Shown: one piece after another, positions 52,466 through 61,142 of the stretch
Position numbering within the stretch: position 1 is the stretch's first letter
Layout: every line of letters begins with the position of its first letter
DNA from: JBDWFY01 sp965275915
GTDB lineage: Bacteria > Pseudomonadota > Alphaproteobacteria > Rhizobiales > Stappiaceae
NCBI GenBank assembly: GCA_965275915.1
Contig: CBDHYI010000006.1
Span: 310,001-374,000, forward strand
Length of the DNA: 64,000 bases
Reading direction: 5' to 3'
Notes under the pieces: model-generated
Told to the model about the DNA's origin: nothing
The model's input: the letters and a program-made list of their open reading frames with translations, nothing else
Databases searched by the model: none
Program-made: the position numbers and the translations under genes

Positions 52466-53476
52466 ATGAAAACCGTTCTTGTCACAGGATCTGCCGGATT
52501 TATCGGCAATGCCGTTGCGCATCGTCTGCTCGGTGATGGGCATACGGTGATCGGGCTTGATAACCTCAACGACTACTACGACCCTTCACTGAAAGAGGCA
52601 CGCCTTGAGCGGCTGACCGGCAGCAATCGGTTTCATCATTTCACGATCGGACTTGAGGAGCGGGATAAGGTTCTTGAGTTGTTTGAGACCTACAGGCCCG
52701 AGCAGGTTGTTCATCTTGCGGCTCAGGCGGGTGTGCGCCACAGCCTGAACGCGCCACAGGATTATGTCGACTCCAACATAACCGGCTTTCTTTCGATCCT
52801 TGAAGCTTGTCGCGCCCACAAGCCCGAACACCTGGTGTTTGCGTCGACATCGTCGGTTTTCGGGCTCGACAAGGCGATGCCGCTGTCAGAACACAGAGGC
52901 GGCAATCATCCCGTTTCGCTTTACGCTGCAACGAAGAAGGCGAATGAAGCGATGGCGCATTCTTATGCGCATCTCTTTAACATTCCCATGACCGGCCTGA
53001 GGTTCTTCACGGTTTACGGACCCTGGGGCCGCCCGGATATGGCGCTCTTCAAGTTCACGAAAGCGATTTTGGAAGACAGACCGGTTCCGCTTTTCAACAA
53101 TGGGGAAATGGTTCGAGACTTTACCTATGTCGATGATATCGTTGAGGGGATTGTCCGGTTGGCACATGTGCCGGCGACAGCGGATCAGGCATGGGATCCG
53201 GAAAAGCCCGATCCGTCTATCAGTGCGGCTCCCTATCGCATTTGCAATATTGGAAATTCGTCACCCGTTCAACTGATGGATTATCTTGAAGCGATCGAAG
53301 AGGCGCTGGGAAAAAAGGCTGAGAAAGAATTCCTGCCTATGCAACCGGGCGACGTTCACGCCACCTGGGCAGATACGTCCTCCCTGGAAGCCATCACCCA
53401 CTTCAAGCCGGCGACCCCGGTCAGGCAAGGTGTCAAAGCGTTCGTCGACTGGTATCGCGACTACTACAACGTCTGA
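52466..53476 (+). CDS. NAD-dependent epimerase, probable UDP-glucuronate 4-epimerase
   Basis: 336 residues, extended short-chain dehydrogenase. VLVTGSAGFIGNAVAHRLL binds NAD; DNLNDYYDPSLKEARL, FASTSSVFG and YAATKKANE, then TVYGPWGRPDMALFKFTKAIL, match the capsular UDP-glucuronate 4-epimerases (LpsL/WbpP-like group), giving UDP-galacturonate. ATG 52466 follows AGGA by eight bases; the frame continues upstream to 52415 without conservation. Its substrate would come from ugd, its neighbour galU supplying the precursor. Confidence 0.88.
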   Translation: MKTVLVTGSAGFIGNAVAHRLLGDGHTVIGLDNLNDYYDPSLKEARLERLTGSNRFHHFTIGLEERDKVLELFETYRPEQVVHLAAQAGVRHSLNAPQDYVDSNITGFLSILEACRAHKPEHLVFASTSSVFGLDKAMPLSEHRGGNHPVSLYAATKKANEAMAHSYAHLFNIPMTGLRFFTVYGPWGRPDMALFKFTKAILEDRPVPLFNNGEMVRDFTYVDDIVEGIVRLAHVPATADQAWDPEKPDPSISAAPYRICNIGNSSPVQLMDYLEAIEEALGKKAEKEFLPMQPGDVHATWADTSSLEAITHFKPATPVRQGVKAFVDWYRDYYNV

Positions 53477-53560
53477 GTTCCGCCGGACCGCCATTAAAAT
53501 CGATTCTTTTGTCGACAATTGGTTTTTCTGCGCCATCTTTTGTGCGCAAGGAGGACGGCC

Positions 53561-53995
53561 ATGCCGATATTTATCAGAATTGTCTTTTTTGTGCTGGCTG
53601 CCCTGGTGCTGACAGTCGGCGCTCGGGCTCAAGGTGACCCGCTGGGGTCAAGCCGGGACTCGATCGTCTCCGTCATTGACGATCAACTGCGTGCCTTCAA
53701 GGCTGACGATGCAGCAAAAGCCTATTCCCATGCGGCGCCGAATATCCGTCAGCTCTTCTCCAATCCGACTGTTTTTATGAACATGGTCCGGCAGGGCTAT
53801 CAGCCTGTCTATCGTCCGCAATCCTATTCCTTTGAAGAGCTCCGCATGACCCAGATGGGGCCGGCGATACGCGTTCGGATTACCGATATCAACGGCAAGG
53901 TCTGGAACGCGATCTACACGTTGGAGCAGCAAGCCGATGGCCGATGGCAGATCACGGGATGCTATCTGAAGGAAGCGCCCGAGTTGCAGACCTGA
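53561..53995 (+). CDS. DUF4864 domain secreted protein
   Basis: 144 residues. Signal peptide at 1-24 (FIRIVFFVLAALVLTVGARAQ), then a small alpha+beta domain: VIDDQLRAFKADDAAKAYSHAAPNIRQLF, FMNMVRQGYQPVYRP, and a C-terminal WQITGCYL. The pattern is that of the DUF4864 family, common in alphaproteobacteria, function unknown, with an NTF2-like look. A near-perfect GGAGG precedes ATG 53561. It follows the epimerase by 84 bases and may share its transcript. Confidence 0.88.
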   Translation: MPIFIRIVFFVLAALVLTVGARAQGDPLGSSRDSIVSVIDDQLRAFKADDAAKAYSHAAPNIRQLFSNPTVFMNMVRQGYQPVYRPQSYSFEELRMTQMGPAIRVRITDINGKVWNAIYTLEQQADGRWQITGCYLKEAPELQT

Positions 53996-54009
53996 CGTGC
54001 TGAGCGCGT

Positions 54010-54912
54010 TCAGCCGTTCATGCAGAGCTCAAATACGATGTTCGCCGCCGCCATGTTCCCCATGTGAATGGCCGTATTTACGTTCTGATGGCCGGCATAG
54101 ACGAGGTCACCGGCCGCAAAAATGCCTTCCAGCGGCGTTTTGAATTGATCGTCTATGCGGACGTTCCCCGTTTCGTCCAGTGGCAGCGAGAGTGACTTGA
54201 CCAGGTTGCACTGGGTCTGTTTCGGCCAGATCAGCAAGACATCCCGTTCCACCTCTTTACCGCTCTCAGTTACGACATGCGAAAGCGTCCCGTTGTCGCC
54301 TAGAAGGGATGCGACGGTTTCGTCCACGACCTGAATGCCAAGTGAGTCAAGGGCTTGCCGCCGTCCTTCGGGCCACTCAATCTCCGAGCCCACGAACAAT
54401 ATGAGGTCGTCCGTCCAATTGCGATAGATTTCAGCGGCAGCCAGAATCTCCGGCCTGTGAACGAAAATGCCCCAGGCGCGGTCTTTCCATTCAAATCCCT
54501 GGCAGAACGGGCAATTGACAACGGATCGGCCCCAAAGATCTTCCAGTCCCTCAATCTCCGGGAACAGGTCGATCATTCCGGTCGCAAGCAAAATGCGCTC
54601 TGCGGTTACGGTCTCGCCTCCAGTGACATCAATCCGAAATGCGCCGGTTTCGGTTTTTCCAATTGTTGCCACCGCTGCTGACCGCCGTGCCGCATATCCG
54701 TACCGGTCGATTTCTCTGGCGGCAATCGCCCGGAACTCGGTCGGCGATATTCTGTCCAGTCCCGGAAAAGCGCTGATATCAGGCGATGCGTGATTTCTCG
54801 GCGGTCTCGGATCATCGAAAAGAACGGTTTGGATCATTGAGCGGGACAGCGTCAGTGTTGCGGCAAGACCCGCCGGTCCGCCACCGACTACCGCCACCTG
54901 GAAATCAGTCAT
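54010..54912 (-). CDS. NAD(P)/FAD-dependent oxidoreductase, thioredoxin reductase-like
   Basis: 300 residues. FAD site VAVVGGGPAGLAATLTLSRS, redox-type pair CPFC in VVNCPFCQGFEWKD, and TPLEGIFAAGDLVYAGHQNVNTAIHMGNMAA at the C-terminal FAD contact. The layout is that of the small thioredoxin-reductase group, but the disulfide is C-P-F-C rather than C-A-T-C, and the NADPH domain motif is altered, so thioredoxin need not be the substrate. ATG 54912 follows AAAGGAT. It is downstream of tgt on the opposite side of a 12-base gap. Confidence 0.88.
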   Translation of the reverse strand: MTDFQVAVVGGGPAGLAATLTLSRSMIQTVLFDDPRPPRNHASPDISAFPGLDRISPTEFRAIAAREIDRYGYAARRSAAVATIGKTETGAFRIDVTGGETVTAERILLATGMIDLFPEIEGLEDLWGRSVVNCPFCQGFEWKDRAWGIFVHRPEILAAAEIYRNWTDDLILFVGSEIEWPEGRRQALDSLGIQVVDETVASLLGDNGTLSHVVTESGKEVERDVLLIWPKQTQCNLVKSLSLPLDETGNVRIDDQFKTPLEGIFAAGDLVYAGHQNVNTAIHMGNMAAANIVFELCMNG

Positions 54913-54972
54913 CGCCTTTTCATCCTTTGCCGTTTGATCTGTTATTTCAAGGACAATCAATGGGTCCTGAGC

Positions 54973-56115
54973 CTAAAGCGGAACGATATCGCCCCGGTCC
55001 CACGTCTCCGTCGTTCCGGCCACGAAAGTGTCAAATTGATCATCGTCAATTGCATCGCGTATGCCCTGCATCAGGGACTGATAGTAGTGAAGATTGTTCC
55101 AGGTGAGGAGCATCGAACCGAGTCCCTCCCCGGTTCGGACAAGATGATGCAGATAAGCCCGACTGTAGTCCCGCGCCGCCGGGCAGTTAGATTGCTCGTC
55201 CAGCGGACGATGATCATCCGCATGCCGGGCGTTTTTAAGATTGACTTTCCCGCGGCGGGTGAATGCAAGGCCGTGACGTCCGGCTCGCGTCGGCATGACG
55301 CAGTCAAACATGTCAACGCCGAGCGCGACAGATTGCACCAGATCATCCGGTGTGCCGACACCCATCAGATAGCGGGGCTTGCCAGCCGGCAGAACCGGTA
55401 CGGTAATGTCGAGCATGGCCAGCATGACTTCCTGTGGTTCACCAACCGCCAGACCGCCGATGGAGTAGCCCTCAAACGGCATCTCCGCCAATGCCTCTGC
55501 CGACCTGATGCGCAGGTCGGGCACATCGCCGCCCTGAACGATGCCGAACAGCCCCTGCCCCTTTGCAACGCCGCCCGTCTGCTCAAAGGCATTGCGCGAG
55601 CGTTCGGCCCAGCGCAAGCTCAATGTCATCGCCCGCTCGATTTCCTCGTGCTGTGCCGGCAGACGGATGCACTCGTCAAGTTGCATCTGGATATCGGAGC
55701 CCAGCAGGCCCTGGATTTCGACAGACCGTTCGGGCGACATCTCATGTCGGCTGCCGTCAATATGGCTCTGAAACGTCACACCGCTTTCCGACAGTTTGCG
55801 CAACTGTGCCAGGGACATGACCTGAAAACCGCCTGAGTCGGTCAGGATGGTGCGTGGCCAGTTCATGAATTTATGCAGACCACCAAGACGGGCGACCCTC
55901 TCGGCCGTCGGCCGGAGCATCAGATGGTAGGTGTTTCCAAGAACCACATCCGCGCCCAGGTCGCGTACCTGTTCGGGATACATGGCTTTTACGGTTGCCT
56001 GCGTGCCAACCGGCATGAATGCCGGTGTCCGAACCGTTCCGTGAGGCGTTGTGATCTTACCACGGCGCGCCCGACCATCGCGCTTCAGCAAGGTAAAGGA
56101 GAATGCATCTGTCAT
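54973..56115 (-). CDS. tgt: queuine tRNA-ribosyltransferase
   Basis: 380 residues. It exchanges guanine-34 of GUN-anticodon tRNAs for preQ1. Catalytic residues are present: Asp93 in LTDSGGFQ and the nucleophile Asp271 in FDCVMPTRAGRHG. The zinc site, C-x-C-x2-C-x25-H in the E. coli enzyme, is lost: the aligned residues are Ser309, Cys311, Ala314 and Asn340. The surrounding sequence (DYSRAYLHHL, NLHYYQSLM) is otherwise normal, so the fold probably holds without zinc. The start overlaps the queA stop by four bases. Confidence 0.96.
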   Translation of the reverse strand: MTDAFSFTLLKRDGRARRGKITTPHGTVRTPAFMPVGTQATVKAMYPEQVRDLGADVVLGNTYHLMLRPTAERVARLGGLHKFMNWPRTILTDSGGFQVMSLAQLRKLSESGVTFQSHIDGSRHEMSPERSVEIQGLLGSDIQMQLDECIRLPAQHEEIERAMTLSLRWAERSRNAFEQTGGVAKGQGLFGIVQGGDVPDLRIRSAEALAEMPFEGYSIGGLAVGEPQEVMLAMLDITVPVLPAGKPRYLMGVGTPDDLVQSVALGVDMFDCVMPTRAGRHGLAFTRRGKVNLKNARHADDHRPLDEQSNCPAARDYSRAYLHHLVRTGEGLGSMLLTWNNLHYYQSLMQGIRDAIDDDQFDTFVAGTTETWDRGDIVPL

Positions 56116-57179
56116 GGATCGTTCTTCGGAAAGAGAAGCGAACTGTCTCCATAGGAGTAAAATCGATAACCGTTATTGATCGCATGGCGGTAGGCCGAAT
56201 GCATAACGGACAGTCCGCAAAAAGCAGAGACAAGCATAAATAACGTCGACCGCGGGAGATGGAAATTGGTCATCAGAATATCGGTCGCTCGAAACCTGTA
56301 ACCGGGCGTTATGAAGATGTCCGTTTCGCCACAGAACGGATGCAGCAGACCGGTCTCGTCTGCGGCGCTCTCCAACAGCCTGAGAGAAGTTGTCCCGACC
56401 GCGAGAATACGTCCTCCCTTTTCACGAACCCGGTTGAGCGTGTCGGCCGTCTCTTTCGATATCTCACCCCATTCGGCGTGCATCCGATGGTCTTCGGTAT
56501 CGTCACTCTTCATCGGCAGAAAGGTGCCGGCGCCGACATGCAGCGTAAGCCAGTGCTGAGAGATATTCATCCGTTTCAATTCAGACAACAGCGAGTCCGT
56601 AAAATGAAGCCCCGCTGTCGGCGCGGCCACTGCCCCCCTGCGCTGCGCGAAAACTGTCTGGTAGTCCTCCCGGTCTCTTGCATCCTCTTCGCGCCGCGCG
56701 GCGATATAAGGCGGCAGCGGCATGTGGCCGACACGTTGTATTGCGTCATCCAAATCCCTTCCCGAGCGATCGAATCTGAGGGCCACTTCCGCACCGTCTC
56801 TCTCTTCAACAGATGCTGAAAGCGTGACCTCGTCGTGTGAAAATTCAAGCCGGTCGCCGGTCTTCAGCCGTTTGGCCGGCTTTGCGAACGCGACCCAGCG
56901 GTCAGCGCTCTTTTTGAGATGCAGTGTGATCGAAACCGGGATCACACTCTCCGCCCGTCTCCGTCGCCCCTTCAGTTCGGCCCGAATAACCCTGGTGTCA
57001 TTAAACACCATGGCATCGCCTTCCCGCAAAAGCGATGGCAGGTCCAGGACTTTTCGATCGGCGAGCAGTGCCCGTTCACCCGGGCGAACCACAAGCATCC
57101 TGGAAGCGTCGCGGGGAACAACCGGGCGCAGCGCGATATTTTCCGGCGGCAGTTCAAAATCAAACTCATCGACACGCAT
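56112..57179 (-). CDS. queA: S-adenosylmethionine:tRNA ribosyltransferase-isomerase
   Basis: 355 residues. It transfers and rearranges the ribose of S-adenosylmethionine onto preQ1 in tRNA to give epoxyqueuosine, the step after Tgt. Typical blocks are DEFDFELPPENIALRP, VFNDTRVIRAELKGRR, APTAGLHFTDSLL, HVGAGTFLPM and TNFHLPRSTLFMLVSAF. It is coupled to tgt through a four-base overlap and follows the ppi genes in the same direction. Confidence 0.97.
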   Translation of the reverse strand: MRVDEFDFELPPENIALRPVVPRDASRMLVVRPGERALLADRKVLDLPSLLREGDAMVFNDTRVIRAELKGRRRRAESVIPVSITLHLKKSADRWVAFAKPAKRLKTGDRLEFSHDEVTLSASVEERDGAEVALRFDRSGRDLDDAIQRVGHMPLPPYIAARREEDARDREDYQTVFAQRRGAVAAPTAGLHFTDSLLSELKRMNISQHWLTLHVGAGTFLPMKSDDTEDHRMHAEWGEISKETADTLNRVREKGGRILAVGTTSLRLLESAADETGLLHPFCGETDIFITPGYRFRATDILMTNFHLPRSTLFMLVSAFCGLSVMHSAYRHAINNGYRFYSYGDSSLLFPKNDP

Positions 57180-57280
57180 AGCGAGATCCAGGCAACCGCG
57201 ATCACATTTTCACGTCAGGCTGTTCGTTCCGGCCGGAAACGGCGGAATGGCGCAGGTTGCTCAATAGTTGTTAGAGCCAC

Positions 57281-57317
57281 AAAATACGGCGCCGAGCAAC
57301 CTGCTCGACGCCGTTTG
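57281..57317 (-). terminator. terminator downstream of ppiB
   Basis: Thirteen-base arms ACGGCGCCGAGCA (57286-57298) and TGCTCGACGCCGT (57302-57314), one G-U type mismatch, loop of three; on the minus strand it runs into ATTTTG. It lies 28 bases past the ppiB stop. Confidence 0.8.
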
Positions 57318-57341
57318 AAGATCGTTGAGCCTCTCAAACGC

Positions 57342-57815
57342 TCAAGCAGCGTCTGCGGCGACCTTTATGCCGTTGATCCTGTCCGGATCGACAACCGGCT
57401 CGCCACGCTTGATCTTGTCGACATTCTCCATTCCGGAAACGACTTGTCCCCAGACGGTATATTGTCCGTCAAGCCAGGGCGCGTCGGTGAAGCAGATGAA
57501 AAACTGACTGTCGCCTGAGTTCGGGTCCATGGCGCGTGCCATAGAGACCGTGCCGCGGACATGTTTTTCCTTGCTGAATTCAGCCGTCAGTTTATTGCCG
57601 GATCCGCCTGTTCCCGTTCCCTGCGGGCATCCGGTCTGGGCCATAAATCCGTCAATGACGCGATGAAAAACAAGACCGTCATAGAAATTGTCGCGCACCA
57701 GTTCCTTGATACGGGCAACATGTCCGGGGGCCAGTTCCGGCCGCATTTCTATGATGACTTCGCCCTGGCTGGTGTCCATGACGAGTGTGTTTTCGGGATC
57801 CTTTATATCAGCCAC
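57342..57815 (-). CDS. ppiB: peptidyl-prolyl cis-trans isomerase, cyclophilin type (cytoplasmic)
   Basis: 157 residues, no signal peptide. Cyclophilin motifs FHRVIDGFMAQTGCPQGTGTGG, VSMARAMDPNSGDSQFFICF and WGQVVSGMENVDKI include the catalytic Arg and the Gln/Phe lining the site. It catalyses proline isomerisation in the cytoplasm. A close paralogue with a signal peptide is encoded 115 bases upstream, a duplicated pair usual in rhizobia. Confidence 0.95.
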   Translation of the reverse strand: MADIKDPENTLVMDTSQGEVIIEMRPELAPGHVARIKELVRDNFYDGLVFHRVIDGFMAQTGCPQGTGTGGSGNKLTAEFSKEKHVRGTVSMARAMDPNSGDSQFFICFTDAPWLDGQYTVWGQVVSGMENVDKIKRGEPVVDPDRINGIKVAADAA

Positions 57816-57930
57816 GACTGGCCCTTTCTTTTGTGGAGCGCTTTGTTCGCCGATTTGGTGTAAAGCGCTTCATCGTTTTCCATATTTGCACCGGGTCGTC
57901 CTGATCCTGTGCGTCTTCACCAATTCGGGT

Positions 57931-58464
57931 TTAGCTTGCGTCGGCGGCGACCTGCATTTTGACGATCTTGTCGGGTGTGGCAGGTGGTTCTCCCTTGGCG
58001 ATGCTGTCAACAAGGTCCATGCCGTCAACCACCTCACCCCAGACAGTATAGTTTCCGTTCAGAAACGACCCTTCTTCGAACATGATAAAGAATTGTGAAT
58101 TTGCGCTGTCGGGACTTTGAGCCCGTGCCATGCCGACAGTTCCGCGTACATAGGGTTCGCTGGAAAACTCGGCCGCAAGATCCGGTAAGGGCGAACCGCC
58201 AAGGCCGGTGCCGGTCGGATCGCCGGTCTGGGCCATGAAACCATCGATGACACGATGGAAAATGATACCGTCGTAAAATCCTTCGCGGGTCAGTTTTTTG
58301 ATTCTCTCGACATGTTTTGGCGCCAGATCCGGGCGCAGCTTGATTTTTACCTGGCCGTTTTTCAGGTCCATAAGCAAAAGGTTCTCCGGATCGGTGTCCT
58401 GGGCAACCGAGGGAGCCGACGCTGCAAATATCAGCATCGCGAAAGCGGTAAATAGACGAAGCAC
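57931..58464 (-). CDS. peptidyl-prolyl cis-trans isomerase, cyclophilin type (periplasmic)
   Basis: 177 residues. Signal peptide LRLFTAFAMLIFAASAPSVAQ followed by a cyclophilin domain: FHRVIDGFMAQTGDPTGTGLGG, VGMARAQSPDSANSQFFIMF, WGEVVDGMDLVD. It is a periplasmic foldase paralogous to PpiB next to it. GTG 58464 has AGGAGA six bases upstream and is preferred to a TTG six codons earlier. Confidence 0.94.
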   Translation of the reverse strand: MLRLFTAFAMLIFAASAPSVAQDTDPENLLLMDLKNGQVKIKLRPDLAPKHVERIKKLTREGFYDGIIFHRVIDGFMAQTGDPTGTGLGGSPLPDLAAEFSSEPYVRGTVGMARAQSPDSANSQFFIMFEEGSFLNGNYTVWGEVVDGMDLVDSIAKGEPPATPDKIVKMQVAADAS

Positions 58465-58509
58465 GAAGATTCTCCTAATCAATCAAGAAGCGACAAGGTC
58501 TTTGCTGTT

Positions 58510-59010
58510 CTATGATGAGCGAACTGAGCGGAGCCGCTGTGCGACTTCCTCAGGCACGAAGGCGGTGACATCACCGCCCATTTTTGCGATCTGGCGCACA
58601 AGAGTGGCCGTGATGTGGCGGGTTGCCGGTGTTGCGGGCACAAATATCGTCTGAATATCCGGTGCCATCGCACTGTTCATGCCGGCCATCTGCATCTCAT
58701 AGTCGAGATCAGTGCCGTCACGCAGCCCGCGGACAAGAATCGATGCCTCATGCTCTTTGGCGGCGTCGATCACAAGACCGTTAAAAGAAATGACCGAAAT
58801 GCGATCCGCCGCACTTTCGCCGAAAGCGGATCGAGAGACGGTGTCGATCATTTTCAGTCGCTGCTCGAAATCAAACATTGGCGTCTTGCCGGCATGTGTT
58901 CCAATGGCGACAATCAGCCGGTCAGCGATGCCAAGTATTTGACGCATAACGTCAATATGGCCGTTGGTGATCGGATCGAATGAGCCCGGATAAAGCGCAA
59001 TACTTGTCAT
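58510..59010 (-). CDS. coaD: pantetheine-phosphate adenylyltransferase
   Basis: 166 residues, full length. It adenylates 4'-phosphopantetheine to dephospho-CoA. YPGSFDPITNGHIDVMRQ is the nucleotidyltransferase T/HxGH-type motif (here TNGH), and LVRGLRDGTDLDYEMQMAGMN and FVPATPATRHITATLVRQIA form the rest of the site. The ATG at 59010 gives the conserved N-terminus. The position between gyrA and ppi genes is the common one in Hyphomicrobiales. Confidence 0.97.
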   Translation of the reverse strand: MTSIALYPGSFDPITNGHIDVMRQILGIADRLIVAIGTHAGKTPMFDFEQRLKMIDTVSRSAFGESAADRISVISFNGLVIDAAKEHEASILVRGLRDGTDLDYEMQMAGMNSAMAPDIQTIFVPATPATRHITATLVRQIAKMGGDVTAFVPEEVAQRLRSVRSS

Positions 59011-59148
59011 GGCGCCGATCTGTAGCCGGTGCGCGGTGGAAATACAAGCTGCTTGAAATGGTTGATGTATCAATTATGTCACTATCAACATAATTCTTTA
59101 TTTTTTTCTAAAATTAACCTATAGTTAATACTATTGAAGGAGGCGAAA

Positions 59149-59445
59149 ATGACGGGCGTTCAGAAGCGTGCAGCCTTCGCTGCTGCACTTGGAAGCATCG
59201 CTCTTGTTCTCGCCGCGATCGACGGAAATGTATTCGCCGACCACGGCGTGATTAAGAAAAGCGACCGGTTGGTCCCGGCTATCACTGTGGCCTGCAACGA
59301 CCGACACATGTCGGATATTGCCCGGCCGTGTGGCGATCTGGGCACGGGCACCGGGGGTATGTCGAGCGGTTTGTATGTAACGCATGCGGTCAGATCAGGA
59401 CCCAATGCAACAACATTGATAAAGACCAGAATAGATAAGCGTTGA
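59149..59445 (+). CDS. small secreted protein, C-x11-C family, copy 1
   Basis: 98 residues. Signal peptide near 1-26 (AAALGSIALVLAAIDGNVFA), then KKSDRL, and a cysteine pair spaced C-x11-C (ACNDRHMSDIARPC). The C-terminal VTHAVRSGPNATTLI resembles the end of the third copy. GGAGG precedes ATG 59149. The upstream region is AT-rich and holds ATTAAC-N5-GTTAAT (59113-59129) and TTGAT-GT-ATCAA (59062-59073). I do not recognise a function; similar short KxDRL proteins are, to my recollection, widespread in rhizobia. Confidence 0.65.
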   Translation: MTGVQKRAAFAAALGSIALVLAAIDGNVFADHGVIKKSDRLVPAITVACNDRHMSDIARPCGDLGTGTGGMSSGLYVTHAVRSGPNATTLIKTRIDKR

Positions 59446-60045
59446 ATTTGTAATAAGCCGGCGTGGTGCCGGGGGGTGTAGCAAGTTTATCGGATAGTCA
59501 GTCCGAACTGGATTTTTGACTCGGTCATTTAGTCATTCAGAATGTCGCGCGTAGGTCAATTTCATGGCAGCGGCGTTCTGTTTGTCCAGAGGCAATCCGC
59601 CGAGGAAATGCTCTGGTCCAAGAGCGGCGACGTGTATCCCCCCCCCGCCACGTCGTCGCTTTTTTATTTCCTGGCCTATTTCCCGGAAAGCAAAGCACCT
59701 CAGTTTATGGCCATGGCCGCCGGGGGTGTGTGCCCTTAGGCCGGGTGACCGGACGACTTCACAAAATGATGATTACCAATCGGAATTTTGCGGCCAAGTT
59801 TTGACTTTAAACTTTATATTTCAATCCCATATCTTTTCTATGATGAGGAAAGGGAATGCGATTGTCAGGATGACTTCGCAACACGGGCCGGTATTGAATT
59901 TGCGATGAAATACCGGTCGCGAAAGACATTCGAGGCAGGGTCAGCCGATCGGTGTCAAAGAAATCAGTAGCGGCCGTGCGGTTGACACAGAAAGCTTCGA
60001 ACCAATCCTCAAATTGAGATGAGACATTTAAGTGGAGTTTTATCC
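59446..60045. other. 600-base region without a convincing gene
   Basis: Between small-protein copies 1 and 2. A plus-strand frame at 59542-59739 has no ribosome-binding site and an odd composition. The only clear structure is the terminator-like hairpin at 59623-59669; the ~150 bases before it could be a small RNA, but I see no certain promoter. Confidence 0.45.
59623..59669 (+). terminator. strong hairpin with C9 loop and T-run
   Basis: Arms AGCGGCGACGTG (59623-59634) and CACGTCGTCGCT (59649-59660) pair over 12 bases with one G-T pair; the loop contains nine C's in a row; TTTTTATTT follows. It may end an untranslated RNA or the long 3' tail of copy 1. Confidence 0.75.
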
Positions 60046-60363
60046 ATGCAGAGCTTTGTGATGCGGGCATGGGTCGGGGCGCTTGTCCTTTTTTTACTGT
60101 TGTTACTGGCCTCCCCCTTCATAATTGTACCCTCGGCTCAAGGCGGAACCGGAACAACAGTTGTTGGCGTTCAGCATTCGCCACTGCAGGAAGATGAGTC
60201 TTTTTGCGATGCCCTTTTGTGGCCAGAACAAGATGATCAATGCCAACCGGCAGAATTTTTGGGTGAAAAGGTGGTTACCCACAACTTTCTCGATATGAAA
60301 GCGTTCCTGAACCGTCTACATGCTGACTTGAAAGAGCGGAAGTTTATCAGGTCGGTTTTGTGA
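60046..60363 (+). CDS. small secreted protein, C-x11-C family, copy 2
   Basis: 105 residues. A long hydrophobic segment (VGALVLFLLLLLASPFIIV) serves as signal peptide or anchor. The outer part has FCDALLWPEQDDQC, again C-x11-C with a Trp between, and a charged C-terminal helix (DMKAFLNRLHADLKERK). GTGGAG lies ten bases upstream of ATG 60046; ATG 60019 is an alternative. It is more divergent than copies 1 and 3 and the family link rests on the cysteine spacing and position. Confidence 0.5.
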   Translation: MQSFVMRAWVGALVLFLLLLLASPFIIVPSAQGGTGTTVVGVQHSPLQEDESFCDALLWPEQDDQCQPAEFLGEKVVTHNFLDMKAFLNRLHADLKERKFIRSVL

Positions 60364-60585
60364 CGTAAGTACAAGTATTTGTGGGCTAATTTCGTTCGCC
60401 TGCTGACTATTTCCAACTGCGCTTCCGTTGTTGGGAGAAGCCTTTGCGACCTTTTTTTGCCAATTGAGGAAAAACAATTCCCATTAGCGGCATTTTTGTG
60501 ACCCGTATCACGCAGGTGAGTGTGCTTTTATGACATCTTCACAATGCGCCGAAGATGAAAACAGACAGCGCACTGGGAGAACGTC

Positions 60586-60906
60586 ATGATTAAAGAACAG
60601 ATCAGCATGCTGGGCGAAAAAAGCGGATTGCGGGTCCTACTGATAGGAACAGTCACCTCCTTTGCCGTATTTGGCGGCGCCTTCGCACTCACCGGTGGAG
60701 AGGCTCAGTCCGGCTCCGTCGCGGCGAAAGGCGACCGGCTGTCTGTCATCAGCAAAACAGTATGCGAGGGGCAATCTTGGGGTGCTTGGTCAGACGAGTG
60801 CCTGAATGAGATTACCAATCGGGAGGTTCGGTCAGTCGGAACGGTTACGGTCGAAAGTCGCGACACAGTGAATAATGTTTCCATCCTGATCAGGAAGCAG
60901 CTTTGA
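60586..60906 (+). CDS. small secreted protein, C-x11-C family, copy 3
   Basis: 106 residues. Signal peptide region VLLIGTVTSFAVFGGAFALT, then KGDRLSVISKTVCEGQ and a cysteine pair C-x11-C with two Trp between (CEGQSWGAWSDEC). The C-terminal RSVGTVTVESRDTVNNVSILI resembles copy 1. GGGAGA is five bases before ATG 60586. Unknown function; probably a periplasmic protein with one disulfide. Confidence 0.65.
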   Translation: MIKEQISMLGEKSGLRVLLIGTVTSFAVFGGAFALTGGEAQSGSVAAKGDRLSVISKTVCEGQSWGAWSDECLNEITNREVRSVGTVTVESRDTVNNVSILIRKQL

Positions 60907-61065
60907 AGCGACTGATCAGGTGTGTCTGGGAATTTGGTCCGACCAGTGCAACTGGATACTGAGTTAAAGCAATATCACGCATAACATTCGTTTAATGCTC
61001 TAATACATTATATTTTCTGACTTTTTGACTCTTAAGCGAGTTCAGATTTATCTACGGTATTTCCG

Positions 61066-61106
61066 GCAAAGAACAGGCAGCAGCCTTTCCGGCCGCTGCC
61101 TGCTTT
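61066..61106 (-). terminator. probable terminator of gyrA
   Basis: Arms CAGGCAGC (61074-61081) and GCTGCCTG (61095-61102), 13-base loop, followed on the minus strand by TTCTTT. It lies about 40 bases past the gyrA stop in a convergent gap. Confidence 0.55.
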
Positions 61107-61142
61107 ATCGCACAAAGTTCACAGGGTTACATCCGCTCCGTC

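Noticed and set aside
54934..55836. A 300-codon plus-strand frame
   Set aside because: Antisense to tgt; composition is a mirror of it and no motif is visible.
59542..59739. 65-codon frame in the coaD-gyrA pocket
   Set aside because: No ribosome-binding site, overlaps a clear hairpin terminator, and its proline run comes from the C9 loop.
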